Shown here one piece after another: positions 21,641 through 31,011 of a DNA stretch of 64,000 nt (position 1 is the first letter of the stretch; every line of letters begins with the position of its first letter). Where the stretch lies: NCBI RefSeq assembly GCF_024763615.1, contig NC_077225.1, forward strand, positions 4,340,001 through 4,404,000, written 5' to 3'. Below the pieces are notes generated by a model. That model saw nothing but the letters and a program-made list of their open reading frames with translations. It searched no databases and was not told the origin of the DNA. The stretch is from Phlebotomus papatasi (Eukaryota; Arthropoda; Insecta; Diptera; Psychodidae). A program made the translations under genes and the position numbers.

Positions 21641-21843
21641 TTGATCTTGTTCCTGTCTTTTCAGCAGATCATCTAAATCACAATTTCTTGAATGGTCATT
21701 ATCACCCTTATTTTCAGATTTTATTTTTTGTCAAACAGAGAGTTTTACGTCATATCCTCTATTTCCTCGCATATCAAGGTCCTCATCTAATTTTGGCACA
21801 ATTTTTTCCAGCAGTACATTGCGAGGCTGCTTTTTTCCAACAT

Positions 21844-22623
21844 TTATTTAAATTCACTTCTTATTGCACCTTTTATTTGATTGTATTTTTTGTCCTCATT
21901 CGGATCGTGGCTTTCAATAAAATCACCATTCTTAGAAACTATTATTTCATCATTTGTAATGTGAAATCTGAATTTCAGGCCGTGGATTTTACTGGCGCAG
22001 TGCGCGAACATTTCAATTCGCTTTGATCTTCTGAAAGTTTGCTTAAAAATCAGAAAACAGTTGATTTTTTCTTCAATAAAGATTTTTCTAATTTCAGTCT
22101 GAATATTTGCATTCAAAGGATTCTTTTGAAGATCTGATTTCAATGCAAAAGACTTGTATTGCTTATATATTTTCCTCTTTCTAATTTTTTCGAATTGTTT
22201 TTCAATAAAACTTGAAGTTTCGGCAGGATTCTCAGTATCAATCGCATTGTCAACAACAGGAGCCTCTATCGCAACCATTTCAAAATCATTAGTACTTGAA
22301 CCAGAATTGGGAGCTTCTGTCGCTACTCTTTTATAATCGTAAGAACTCGGACCGGCTTTGGGAGCCTCTATCGCTACCCAAGTACTTGGACCAGCAGTGG
22401 GAGCCTCTATCGCTACCCTTTTAAAATTAATATTTGAACTGGCATTGGGAGCCTCTATCGCTACCCATTTAGTACTTGGACCAGCATTGGGAGCCTCTAT
22501 CGCTACCCTTTCAAAATCATTACTACTTGTACCAGCAGTGGGAGCCTCTATCGCTACCCTTTTAAAATCATTACTACTTGAACCTACTTTGGATCCTACT
22601 TCTTCAAAATGATTCAAATTCAT
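21844..22623 (-). pseudogene. N-terminal part of the Mutator-like element protein, with VAIEAP repeats
   Basis: A 259-residue minus-strand frame. Residues about 15-120 hold seven degenerate tandem repeats of a 13-20 residue unit (consensus FKRVAIEAPTAGPS). The remainder is basic and ends with CASKIHGLKFRF and NDEIIVSKNG, reminiscent of the zinc-binding (FLYWCH-like) region before Mutator-like DDE cores. Its position directly upstream of the DDE core suggests one original protein. The short repeats point to recent slippage. A hairpin bounded by GGTGCT and AGCACC lies at about 22682-22728, upstream of the start. Confidence 0.6.
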
Positions 22624-22827
22624 TCAACAACACCAAATTTAAATTACCATAAAACTTTTGAATACTTTTTTTTAATATAACGGTGCTAAGCACCACAACT
22701 TACACATGAAAGTTGAGTTGCGCAGCACCAAGCAAATCCTTTCTCGAAATTACTGGAAAAAAAGGAAAAAATACAGTCGAAATAAGTTATTATGAGAAAA
22801 TAATGTTTTTGTGGAAGCTATTGTATA

Positions 22828-23162
22828 CAGTAGAATCCCACTATAGGCCATCGCTCTACAGCCCACAATTTATAGACCGTTGATTTCAAAACTCTGATTT
22901 TAAGTTAGGTTATGTTTCATAGTACGCCGATATGCAATGTTGTCATAATTATTTTAATATTTTTGGCAAACTTTATTGACTAGTTGTGATAATAATGATC
23001 CATAATGAAGAGAGCGAGGACAAATACCACAATCGCAAAGAAAGTGGAAGACGTCGAGCAAATTCAATACAAAAAGTTGTTGATAATTTTAAAAAATGAC
23101 ATGGAAGTGCATCCCAAGTGTTAAATCTGGAACCAAATATGGACTATAACGAGACTCTACTG
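22828..23162. mobile_element. Pogo/Tigger-type MITE with TA duplication
   Basis: Starts CAGTAGAATCCCACTATAG and ends with the inverse of CAGTAGAGTCTCGTTATAG. TA flanks both sides (22826-22827, 23163-23164). Inside, 23006-23090 encodes MKRARTNTTIAKKVEDVEQI, a recognisable start of a Tigger-type transposase HTH. At 335 bp it is an internally deleted, non-autonomous copy. Confidence 0.85.
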
Positions 23163-23572
23163 TATTTATAAGATAATGAAAAAGCAAATTAAAAATTGCT
23201 TTACAAAATCATAAGAACATACTAAGAAATTAGTTTTACAGACTAAAAAGAAGCGAAAGCAAAATCTATCATTCATTTTTGTTCAAAAAAAAACTTTGAA
23301 TTTTTCAAATAACTTAGAACTTTTCATGTTGATCAAACTGTTAGAAGCCTTTTTTGTAATAATAATAATAACAATATTTCAGCAAGAATTATTGTAGAAC
23401 TTTGTAAAAGGAAACTTAATTTATTACAGTTAAAATGAAATTATTAAACGATATTACTAAATATTTAATGGGAAAACATTTTCAAAATTAGATAGCTTTT
23501 TATGTCTTGCTATTCTCAAATGTTCTTATGGATTTGCGAAGAATTAAAGTTTTAAATAAGACATTATAAAGC
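23163..23572. other. Unassigned AT-rich region
   Basis: No coding frame, RNA gene or matched repeat. Confidence 0.4.
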
Positions 23573-24121
23573 GTCCGAGGCTTTGCGAGCTGCTCGAACT
23601 CCAGAGAGAGATCTCTGCCTTATATACATTCCGCAAGTTTTCTGATGTATAGAAAATTATTGTCGAATTAAATTTGTCTATAAATCACAACAAAACCATC
23701 TTGAAGTTGAAAATTGTTCAAGAAGAGGGTTTTAAAAAGACATTAACCTTTTAATTTATTAATTGAAGAAATCGGATGAAAATTAAGCCTTGACCTTCAA
23801 TAATTCCAGATGGGGATTTTTCCGGTGATAGGTGTCTAAGGACGAAATGTTTAGCTGGACTACCCCCAAAACATATCCAAAAATGAACGAAATCACCAGG
23901 GCCATTTTTTTTGCAGAGTCAAAAAACATATTTTTGGAGGGGTTAGAAGGGGTGGGGGGCAATTTGGGTAAGTTAGTTAGATATAAATTGTTGACTTGTT
24001 TGGGGGTCACCGAAGCTACCCGTAGTCAATATCTCTTACCGTTTGACAGCTAGGATGGAGAGAAGTTGAAAAAAAATACTATTGTTAAAACTGCTCATTC
24101 TTGGAGTTCGAGCAGTTAAAT
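23573..24121. mobile_element. Family B element, short form
   Basis: Begins AAAGCGTCCGAGGC and has AGCTGCTCGAACTCC near its left end; its right end (GGAGTTCGAGCAGTT, about 24100-24116) is the inverse. The same two ends bound the much larger forms at 28333-36227 and 36294-38729. This copy has a single internal unit ('ttgaccttcaataattcc' to 'ccgaagctacccg') and is about 549 bp. No protein. Confidence 0.75.
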
Positions 24122-24340
24122 TTAAATAATGAATCAATTTATGATTTTTTATTGTGTACATAAAAACGTAATAAGAATATACTTACCAACTGTAGTTTGT
24201 AACTTTGTAATTTTATCCTATACTCTAACTCTATCACTATCTTCGAACTGCACAAAAGAAACCCTGTTAAACAAAGAAGAAAATTAAAAAAAAACATAAG
24301 AATTAACAATATTTTATTTTGTCAATAATCTAAGTACTTT
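24122..24340. other. Unassigned AT-rich spacer
   Basis: Nothing recognised. Confidence 0.3.
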
Positions 24341-24366
24341 TTAACCCTCTTCTAACAGGCAACTGT

Positions 24367-24763
24367 GTTATCACACTTGCACATTAAAGTTTTAATGTGA
24401 TTCACATTAATTGTCGCTTGTGAGCGTCCAAATGTATAATTTGTTTGTTTGAATACTTTTATATTCAAAATTTGATCTATTTGTTGATAAAAAGGTAGAC
24501 TTGGCCCGCAAAATTTGATTTGAATTGATTTATAGCATTAATGCGAAAAATTAATGGGATTTTCTCATTAATTTTTAATGTGAAAAATATTTATGCTTTA
24601 GGCAAATTTAAACTTATTTTTGCAGGCCAAGTTCACTCCTTTATCAATAAATAGAAAAAACCCAAATATTAAGTGACTCAAAGACACAAATAACATATTT
24701 GGACGCTAACAAGCGACAATTAATGTGAATCACATTAAAATTTTAATGTGCAAGTGTGATAAC
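24367..24763. mobile_element. Near-palindromic MITE, 397 bp
   Basis: Arms start GTTATCACACTTGCACATTA and are complementary for about 75 bases. Complementarity resumes further in ('tttgttgataaaaagg' against 'cctttatcaataaa'), so most of the element can fold into one long hairpin. No protein. Confidence 0.75.
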
Positions 24764-24854
24764 GCCGTAAGACTGCCTCCAGGCGTTCTTCACAAAAATC
24801 ACTTTTACAGCGATTACAATTTAAAAATGTTATAGTGTCCTCGGTAATAGTCTT

Positions 24855-26014
24855 AGGGTAAATGTCCTAATTCAAAACCATTTCCAGACGCTTTTGCTTT
24901 GACAGAAGATTCAACATATTAAGTTTGTAGTCGTTTTTTCCCGCCAACACAGTAAAGTAGGGTCGTTCTCTACAACCTCACTGTGGCAATGTCCGTTACA
25001 TTCGAACCATGACGGTTCCTTCCCGCCAGCCGCTGAGTGTGTGAAGGTGACAAGTAGCGACACGAGTGGTGTAGTTACTTCGTCACGAGAGCTTCGACAG
25101 TGCATATCGTGTGTGCGAGGAGCTCGCACAGAGAGGACCACCACCAGTGAGTCGTAAGTGCCTCTTTCAAGGGGATTTCATGTTTCCGGGAGTCCGGGAA
25201 TGAATTGGGGCGCTTCAAGTTCATATTTTTTCTGAAGAGAATTACATAAATTTGCTCCCAGACTCTTCTAGAATGTTATTGTTTAGTGAAAATTCTATAG
25301 ATATAATTTGAAAACTTCTTAAATACAAGAAAAATACGCGAGCGTAAAATGCTTCTATTGGAAACATATTAATCCAAATGGAGACAAGGGAAATTTTCTA
25401 ATTGGAGACAAACAGTGTAAGTGAAACCGCGACGAAAGGCTTCCAAAACCTTACTGAGTTCCTCCTGAGTGCAGGATTTGTTCTTATTCCTGGGCTTTTC
25501 TCCTTTCCCATTTAAACAATACGAAAATCTCTCCAAAAAATCATATTTTCGGAGTTCCCTATTGAAGCATTTGCAGACACTTCAGAAAAATCCTTTTTGT
25601 TTACGAAATAGGTAATTATTTCAGTTGAAAACTTCACGTACCGTTAACAATAAAGATTAGCACTTAATTTAACTAAAATTAGCCAGGAATGTGACATTAA
25701 ATGTTAAACTAAACGAATAAACAACTGTCACCTTATTGCGTTTTCCATTGGAAAGCATGGTAGATCGATGAAAAATTCGATGGTGAAAAGGTACACTTTT
25801 AATTTTTCTGAGAAAGTAACAAATTAAAATTTGTGAATATGAATTGATTTTCGCTTTATTTGTAGCAAAATTAACTAAATAATGAAACTGTGGTATAAAA
25901 AATATATAAATATAATAATTTAGTACTGTATTAATCATGAAAACAATGACGTTTCCATTTGGAGTAGCGAAGAATTTCTATTTGGAGCAGATTTTGAATT
26001 AGCTTAATTTACCA
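24855..26014. mobile_element. TA-flanked pogo-like MITE, copy 2
   Basis: Starts GGGTAAATGTCCTAATTC and ends with the inverse of a similar terminus (complement of TGGTAAATTAAGCTAATTC), with TA on both sides (24853-24854, 26015-26016). The empty site is preserved at about 3855. Its minus strand retains the psq-like stretch KNKSCTQEELSKVLEAF. Without the solo LTR it would be about 864 bp. Confidence 0.75.
24926..25217. mobile_element. Solo LTR, 292 bp, 4-bp target duplication
   Basis: Begins TGTAGTCG and ends GGCGCTTCA, flanked by AGTT (24922-24925 and 25218-25221). The homologous position in copy 1 (about 2719-2724) has one uninterrupted AAGTT and no insert, which fixes the boundaries. Base composition is much more GC-rich than the neighbours. 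GTGAGT and GTAAGT motifs near 25145-25158 could serve as splice donors. The parent retrotransposon family is unknown; no internal region is present. Confidence 0.7.
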
Positions 26015-26229
26015 TACTAACATCTTTTGAAAGTTTGAGCTCATTTTGACTCTTCGTTTAGTTGCTATTCCCAGTTTTGTGTGACAGGTCAGAGAAAAAT
26101 CAACAAAAATTTTTTTTGCAAAAAAACGCATTTCCAATTTCCACAAAAATACCGATTTACAGTTATCTGTCTAAAATAAATTTATTTTTTTCTGAAAGAT
26201 ATGTCGTTCTACTTTGTGTATTTAGAAAA

Positions 26230-26660
26230 GGAAGGAATTATAAGGTAAAATAGTCTTATTTTATATGGGGGCTACCAGAAGAGGTGATGGACGAAGAGTT
26301 TGGTCATTATGGTTAAAGAGTCTTCTTTAAGCCTTGTTCCCATGCTGTATTTCAACTTTCTATCTTTTCTCAGAAAGGAGTTACAAGGTGAAATGCTCTC
26401 ATTTTGTATGAGGGCTACCAGAAAGGGGGACAGAGGAGGGAGATATTATATATGGTTTAAAAGTATTCCATAAGCTTTGTTCCCTTGTCGAATTTCAGCT
26501 TTCTACCTCCTCTTAAGAAAGGAGTTATAAGGTAAAACGCCCCCATTTTGTATGGGGACTATCAGAATGGAGGGTGGGGGGAGAGGATGGTATGCATGGA
26601 TAAAAAGGTTAAGTCATACAGTGACCCTATACCGAATTTCATCAAGATCATTTTAGCCGT
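26230..26660. repeat. Three-unit tandem repeat, about 141-146 bp
   Basis: 'ggarttataaggtaaaa' followed by 'tattttatatggggcta'-like sequence recurs at 26232, 26378 and 26519, with notable divergence. No coding function. Confidence 0.75.
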
Positions 26661-27253
26661 TCTTGCGTAATTCGTTGTCAAAACAGCGATTTTTCGAAAA
26701 GATAAAGACATTTTTACAAGGACTCCCAGCGTTTATCGTCCTGGGTCCCGGCAATTTTTCAATCTTATATTAGTACCTACAAAATGCGCCTACTCTCGTT
26801 AGTGGCGATTCCGGGACCAGCGCCCATATTGTTTTTACCATTCTCTTTTCATTATTAGAAATATTTTTCAAAATTTTATTCTTTTTGATTACTTGCGCAA
26901 TTTTGTTTGAAGTAAAGGGGCACAAAATAGATAAATCGTTCAAATTTTTGTTAAACAAGGGACAACCAAGTTAATCCCTTTTCATTCTAATTTCAGGAAA
27001 ATTTGGGTATCGTTTAGAATGACAAGGAGTTAACTCATAAAAACATATTTTGGAATGAAAAAAAAGATAATAAAAATGTTTTATATTAATGCTCAGACCA
27101 ATAGAGAACAAATAAATTGCTTTTGTTGAGTCAATAAATTAGGATAATTACTTATAATTATAACAAATTGAATCTTTCATGTTGTCTCCTGAAAAATGGC
27201 TTAGATTGATTTGACCCCTTGTAATTTCCAAGGAGCGATATGATCGTGTGATT
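26661..27253. other. Unassigned region
   Basis: AT-rich; a short stretch near 26790-26860 resembles 1595-1660. No gene recognised. Confidence 0.3.
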
Positions 27254-27535
27254 ATGAAGAAATCACACCTAAAACGCCTTCAATACCGGGATGATGAAAT
27301 GGCAAAAGCCCTTCACGATGCCAAGGCGAAGACCTAGCATTAGAGAGGCAGCTTGGGTATACAACGTGCCGTACGCAACACTGATGGTAAGTTAAAGGGA
27401 ACCATTCCGGAAGAAAGACGTATCGGCGCTTCCGCAGTCCTTTCAAGAAAATACAAGGAAGCGCTGGAAGCTTGGGTCCTTTCACGGGCTACTGTGGAAC
27501 ATCCAATAACCAAAGATCAATTTCTCGACAGTGTG
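27254..27535 (+). pseudogene. Pogo/CENP-B-type transposase N-terminal fragment
   Basis: Translation in two frames gives YRDDEMAKALHDAKAK, then SIREAAWVYNVPYATLM, and after a stop and frameshift at about 27388 GKLKGTIPEERRIGASAVLS and ITKDQFLDSV. This is the psq helix-turn-helix followed by the start of the CENP-B-type DNA-binding domain of pogo/Tigger/jerky transposases. The DDE domain is absent. It lies about 340 bp from a terminus (27874) of the GGGTAAAT-ended family, so it may be what is left of that family's transposase. Confidence 0.7.
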
Positions 27536-27588
27536 TAAATTTTGTGCAAGATTTTTTTTGCAGGAGAAATTTTGTTCCTCCAGCTTAC

Positions 27589-27763
27589 CGGACTGATATT
27601 CTCGATAAGCGTAATATTGTCCCCTTTCAGCATTATCTTTCCGAATTGTCTGCGGTTCTTTTATTTTGATATTAACCTCCTCTGAGTCGTCCAGGACGAG
27701 ATTCATGTACTTTTCGAAGCCCACAATGTGCCCCTCCAGCCGGGTGTTTACATTCTCAAAGAA
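27589..27763 (-). pseudogene. SmE: SmE (small nuclear ribonucleoprotein E) pseudogene fragment
   Basis: The minus strand encodes RLEGHIVGFEKYMNLVLDD and SEEVNIKIKE, then after a frameshift near 27655 FGKIMLKGDNITLIENISP. These match the second half of the conserved Sm fold of SmE, a core component of spliceosomal snRNPs. The frameshift and missing N-terminal half show a dead copy. The end of the homology is followed by GTAAGC, which resembles a splice donor, so an exon copy is possible as well as a retrocopy. Nearby (27843-27876) lies a terminus of the GGGTAAAT-ended DNA transposon family. Confidence 0.75.
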
Positions 27764-27842
27764 ATTTGTCCATTTGTTTTATTTCATAGGAAAATATAAA
27801 ATTGTAATACATGTAAAACCTATTTTTTCCTTGATCGATATT

Positions 27843-27876
27843 CTGGAAATAGTCTTGAATTAGGACATTTACCCTA
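27843..27876. mobile_element. Terminus of a GGGTAAAT-ended (pogo-like) element
   Basis: On the minus strand it reads GGGTAAATGTCCTAATTCAA followed by a near match to 24875-24893, with TA immediately outside. It marks the right end of another copy of the family seen at 24855-26014. Confidence 0.55.
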
Positions 27877-28332
27877 CAGCTTTGCTCGTAAACATAAAAT
27901 CCTACAATCTTCCAAGCATCTACCCGCCAAACAACGACGTCATAGCCGTTCATTTGTGCAGAAAAAAATCCCTCAAACTTTATTTAAAACATCACAGCAT
28001 ACCCTATATCTTCTTTATAAAAGAATAAAAGTACAACTTACCCTCAATTTAATAGTAAACAATATTAAAACGAAGGACCAAAACACAAAACAATTACACA
28101 CTTCTTTTTGTTGCCAGCCACGCGTTGTATTTGCTTGTCAGCAAGTTAACCATGAAAATGTGATGTGACGCTCGCCAAATTTCCCACCAGAGGCACGGTA
28201 TTACAAAAGTTCTAAATAAGAAATAATAAATTGAATTTCAAATAAAATACTGTCGCGACTTGCGACTGTTGCAATCGAGAGGAGGACTCAGTAGTTCCAA
28301 AGGTAGAATAATTCGAACAAAAAGGGGTGGCA
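27877..28332. other. Unassigned region
   Basis: No protein family recognised. On the minus strand a GGTAAGTTG motif near 28038 follows a moderately GC-rich stretch and could be a splice donor, but I see no matching frame. Confidence 0.3.
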
Positions 28333-30340
28333 AAGCGTCCGAGGCTTTGCGAGCTGCTCGAACTCCCGAGAAAGAGCTCTGCCTTATATACCTTTTCGCA
28401 AGCATTCTGATGTATAGAAAATTATTGTCGAATTAAATTTGACTATAAATCACCACAAAACCATCTTGAAGTTGAAAATTGTTCAAGAAGAGGGCTTCAC
28501 AAAATCATTAATCTTTTAATTAATTAATTGAACAAATCGGGTGAAAATTAAGCTTCAACCTTGAATAATTCAAGATGGCGATTTTTTTGGTGATAGGTGT
28601 CTAAGGACGAAATGTTCAGATGGACTATCTCCATAACATATCCAAAAATGAAGGAAATCGTCAGGGCCAATTTTTTTTTTTTAATTAGAAAAACCTCATT
28701 TTTTGCCTATTTTTGGGGGATAGGGAACGCATGAAGGGGGGGGGGGGTAAAACAAAGAGATTACTTTCGAGATAATGTCATTTGAGGTAAGGTCACCAAA
28801 GACCGGAAGTTGATATCTCTTACCGTTTAAATTTTATATGGGTGAAAAGACTGAAAAAGTGCGAAAAACAGTATTTTTAAAATAGGGCTATTACCGTTAC
28901 TTTCCCGATCCATTACCGATTGTGACCGATGCAGTCCGGTTCAGAATTAAAAGATCTTTCAAAAATGTCCAAATTTGTCCAAATCCGTTGAAAATTAGGC
29001 CCTCCAGGGTAGTTGACCTTTGACCTTGAATAATTCAAGATGGCGATTTTTCCGTAGATAGGTGTATAAGGACGAAATGTTCAGCTAGACTACCTCCATA
29101 ACATATCCAAAAATGAAGGAAATCGTCAGGGCCATTTTTTTTTTAAATTAGTAAAACCTCATTTTTTGCCTATTTTTGGGGGATAGGGAGCATATGAAAA
29201 GGGAGGGGGTAAAAACAAAAAAATCACGTTCGAGATAATGTCATTTGAGGAGGGGTCACCGAAGACCGGAAGTTGATATCTCTTACCGTTTAAATTTTAT
29301 ATGGGTCAAAAGACTGAAAATTGTGAAAAACAGTTCTTTTTTTTAAATAGGACTATTACCGTTACTTTCCCGATCCATCACCGATTGTGACCGATGCAGT
29401 CGGGTTCAGAATTAAAAGATCTTTCAAAAATGTCCAAATTTGTCAAAATCCATTGAAAATTAGGCCCTCCAGGGTAGTTGACCTTGAATAATTCAAGATG
29501 GCGATTTTTCTGGTGATAGGTGTCTAAGGACGAAATGCTCAGCTGGACTACCTCCATAACATATCCAAAAATGAAGGAAATCGTCAGGGCCAAGTTTTTT
29601 TTAAATTAGTAAAACCTCATTTTTTGCCTATTTTTGGGGGATAGGGAGCGTATGAAAAGGGAGGGGGTAAAAACAAAAAAATTACGTTCGAGGTAATGTC
29701 ATTTGAGGAGGAGTCACCGAAGACCGGAAGTTGATATCTCTTACCGTTGATTTTTTAAATGGGTCAAAAGACTGAAAATTGCGAAAAACTGTTTTTTTTA
29801 ATAGGGCCATTACCGTTACTTTCCCGATCCATCACCGATTGTGACCGATGCAGTCGGGTTCAGAATTAAAAGATCTTTCAAAAATGTCCAAATTTGTCAA
29901 AATCCATTGAAAATTAGGCCCTCCAGGGTAGTTGACCTTTGACCTTGAATAATTCAAGATGACGATTTTTCTGGTGATAGGTGTCTAAGGACGAAATGTT
30001 CAGCTAGACTACCTCCATAACATATCCAAAAATGAAGGAAATCGTCAGTGCCAATTTTTTATTAAATTAGTAAAACCTCATTTTTTGCCTATTTTTGGGG
30101 GATAGGGAGCTTATGAAAAGTGAGGGGGTAAAAACAAAAAAATTACGTTCGAGATAATGTCATTTGAGGAGGGGTCGCCGAAGACCGGAAGTTGATATCT
30201 CTTACCGTTGATTTTTTAAATGGGTCAAAAGACTGAAAATTGCGAAAAACTGTTTTTTTTAATAGGGCCATTACCGTTACTTTCCCGATCCATCACCGAT
30301 TGTGACCGATGCAGTCGGGTTCAGAATTAAAATATCCCAT
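28333..30340. repeat. Family B element, long form: left end plus internal tandem repeats (about 455 bp)
   Basis: The left end matches 23573 and 36294. Units each run from 'ttgaccttgaataattcaag' through 'ggatagggagc' and 'gaccggaagttgatatctct' to 'gaaaattaggccctcc', recurring at 29025, 29480 and 29934. The array breaks off at about 30340 and resumes at 34817, with BEL-2 and unknown sequence between. Confidence 0.85.
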
Positions 30341-31011
30341 GTAACACAAGCCTTACTAAGTGACATGAAAACCTTATAAGGACGTCGTCACTACTAATCT
30401 ACTGACCTGTTGAAGTCTGACTAGGAGAATTTAAGTAACTAATACGTCAGGTCACAATATTTATTGTTACTACCTAAAATTTACTTCATTACGACGTGAT
30501 GAAAATAGGCAAATTACATGTGGTAATCAAGAGGTCATAAATACGTAAATGAATGACCTACGCCATTTTGTGATTGAATATATTACTTAAGCATGACGCA
30601 ATTTTGACGTCGTTATTAGCACAGCTCATTCCAATTTTCAATCGTGATTCTGGAAAATTATGTGAAAGTGTTCCAAATTTAAGTATATAGAGAAAGTTTG
30701 TGGCAATAAGCGAACTCTTTGCACGAACTTTTCCTATGTACTGTATTGTTTAATGAATTTTCCTAATATATTAGCGTGGTAACAAGTGTAGTCGGAATTA
30801 CGTAATAATCAGGTAGTGCTATCTTGCAGTATTTACCTTAGTATTATCTAATCTCTACCTAAATATGACGTAATTTCCACGTCGTTATTACCAACGCTCA
30901 TTGCATTTTTCAATCATAATTCTGGAAAATTATGTGAAAGTGTGCCAAATTTAAGTATACAGAGAAAGTTTCTAGCAATAAGCAAATAATCTAGCTGGAT
31001 TTTTCTCCGAA
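30341..31011. other. Unassigned sequence with a 130-bp direct repeat
   Basis: 'gacgtcgttatta' to 'gtggcaataagc' (about 30608-30710) recurs at about 30880-30982, 270 bases away. The region is rich in ACGTC/GACGT motifs. It lies just upstream of the BEL-2 pol fragment and could be a remnant of its 5' part, but no LTR match to 33929-34480 was found. Confidence 0.4.

Larger units (their letters stand above)
24341..26229. mobile_element. TTAA-type element, copy 2, containing three further insertions
   Basis: TTAA at 24341-24344 followed by CCCTCT. The body matches 3743-4277 on both sides of the inserts (for example 'gtgtcctcggtaatagtctta' region and 'ctcattttgactcttcg'). It is interrupted by a palindromic MITE (24367-24763) and a TA-flanked pogo-like MITE (24855-26014), which is itself split by a solo LTR (24926-25217). 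The right terminus is lost near 26229. Confidence 0.7.

Noticed and set aside
24911..25144. GC-rich 5' exon of a host gene, or the minus-strand 77-codon frame
   Set aside because: The homologous site in copy 1 is uninterrupted and the insert has TG...CA ends with a 4-bp duplication, so a solo LTR explains it better.
27850..27900. N-terminal half of SmE upstream of the pseudogene
   Set aside because: A VLIQDYFQN-like match looked tempting, but the same bases are the terminus of the GGGTAAAT transposon family (24855), so the similarity is probably chance.
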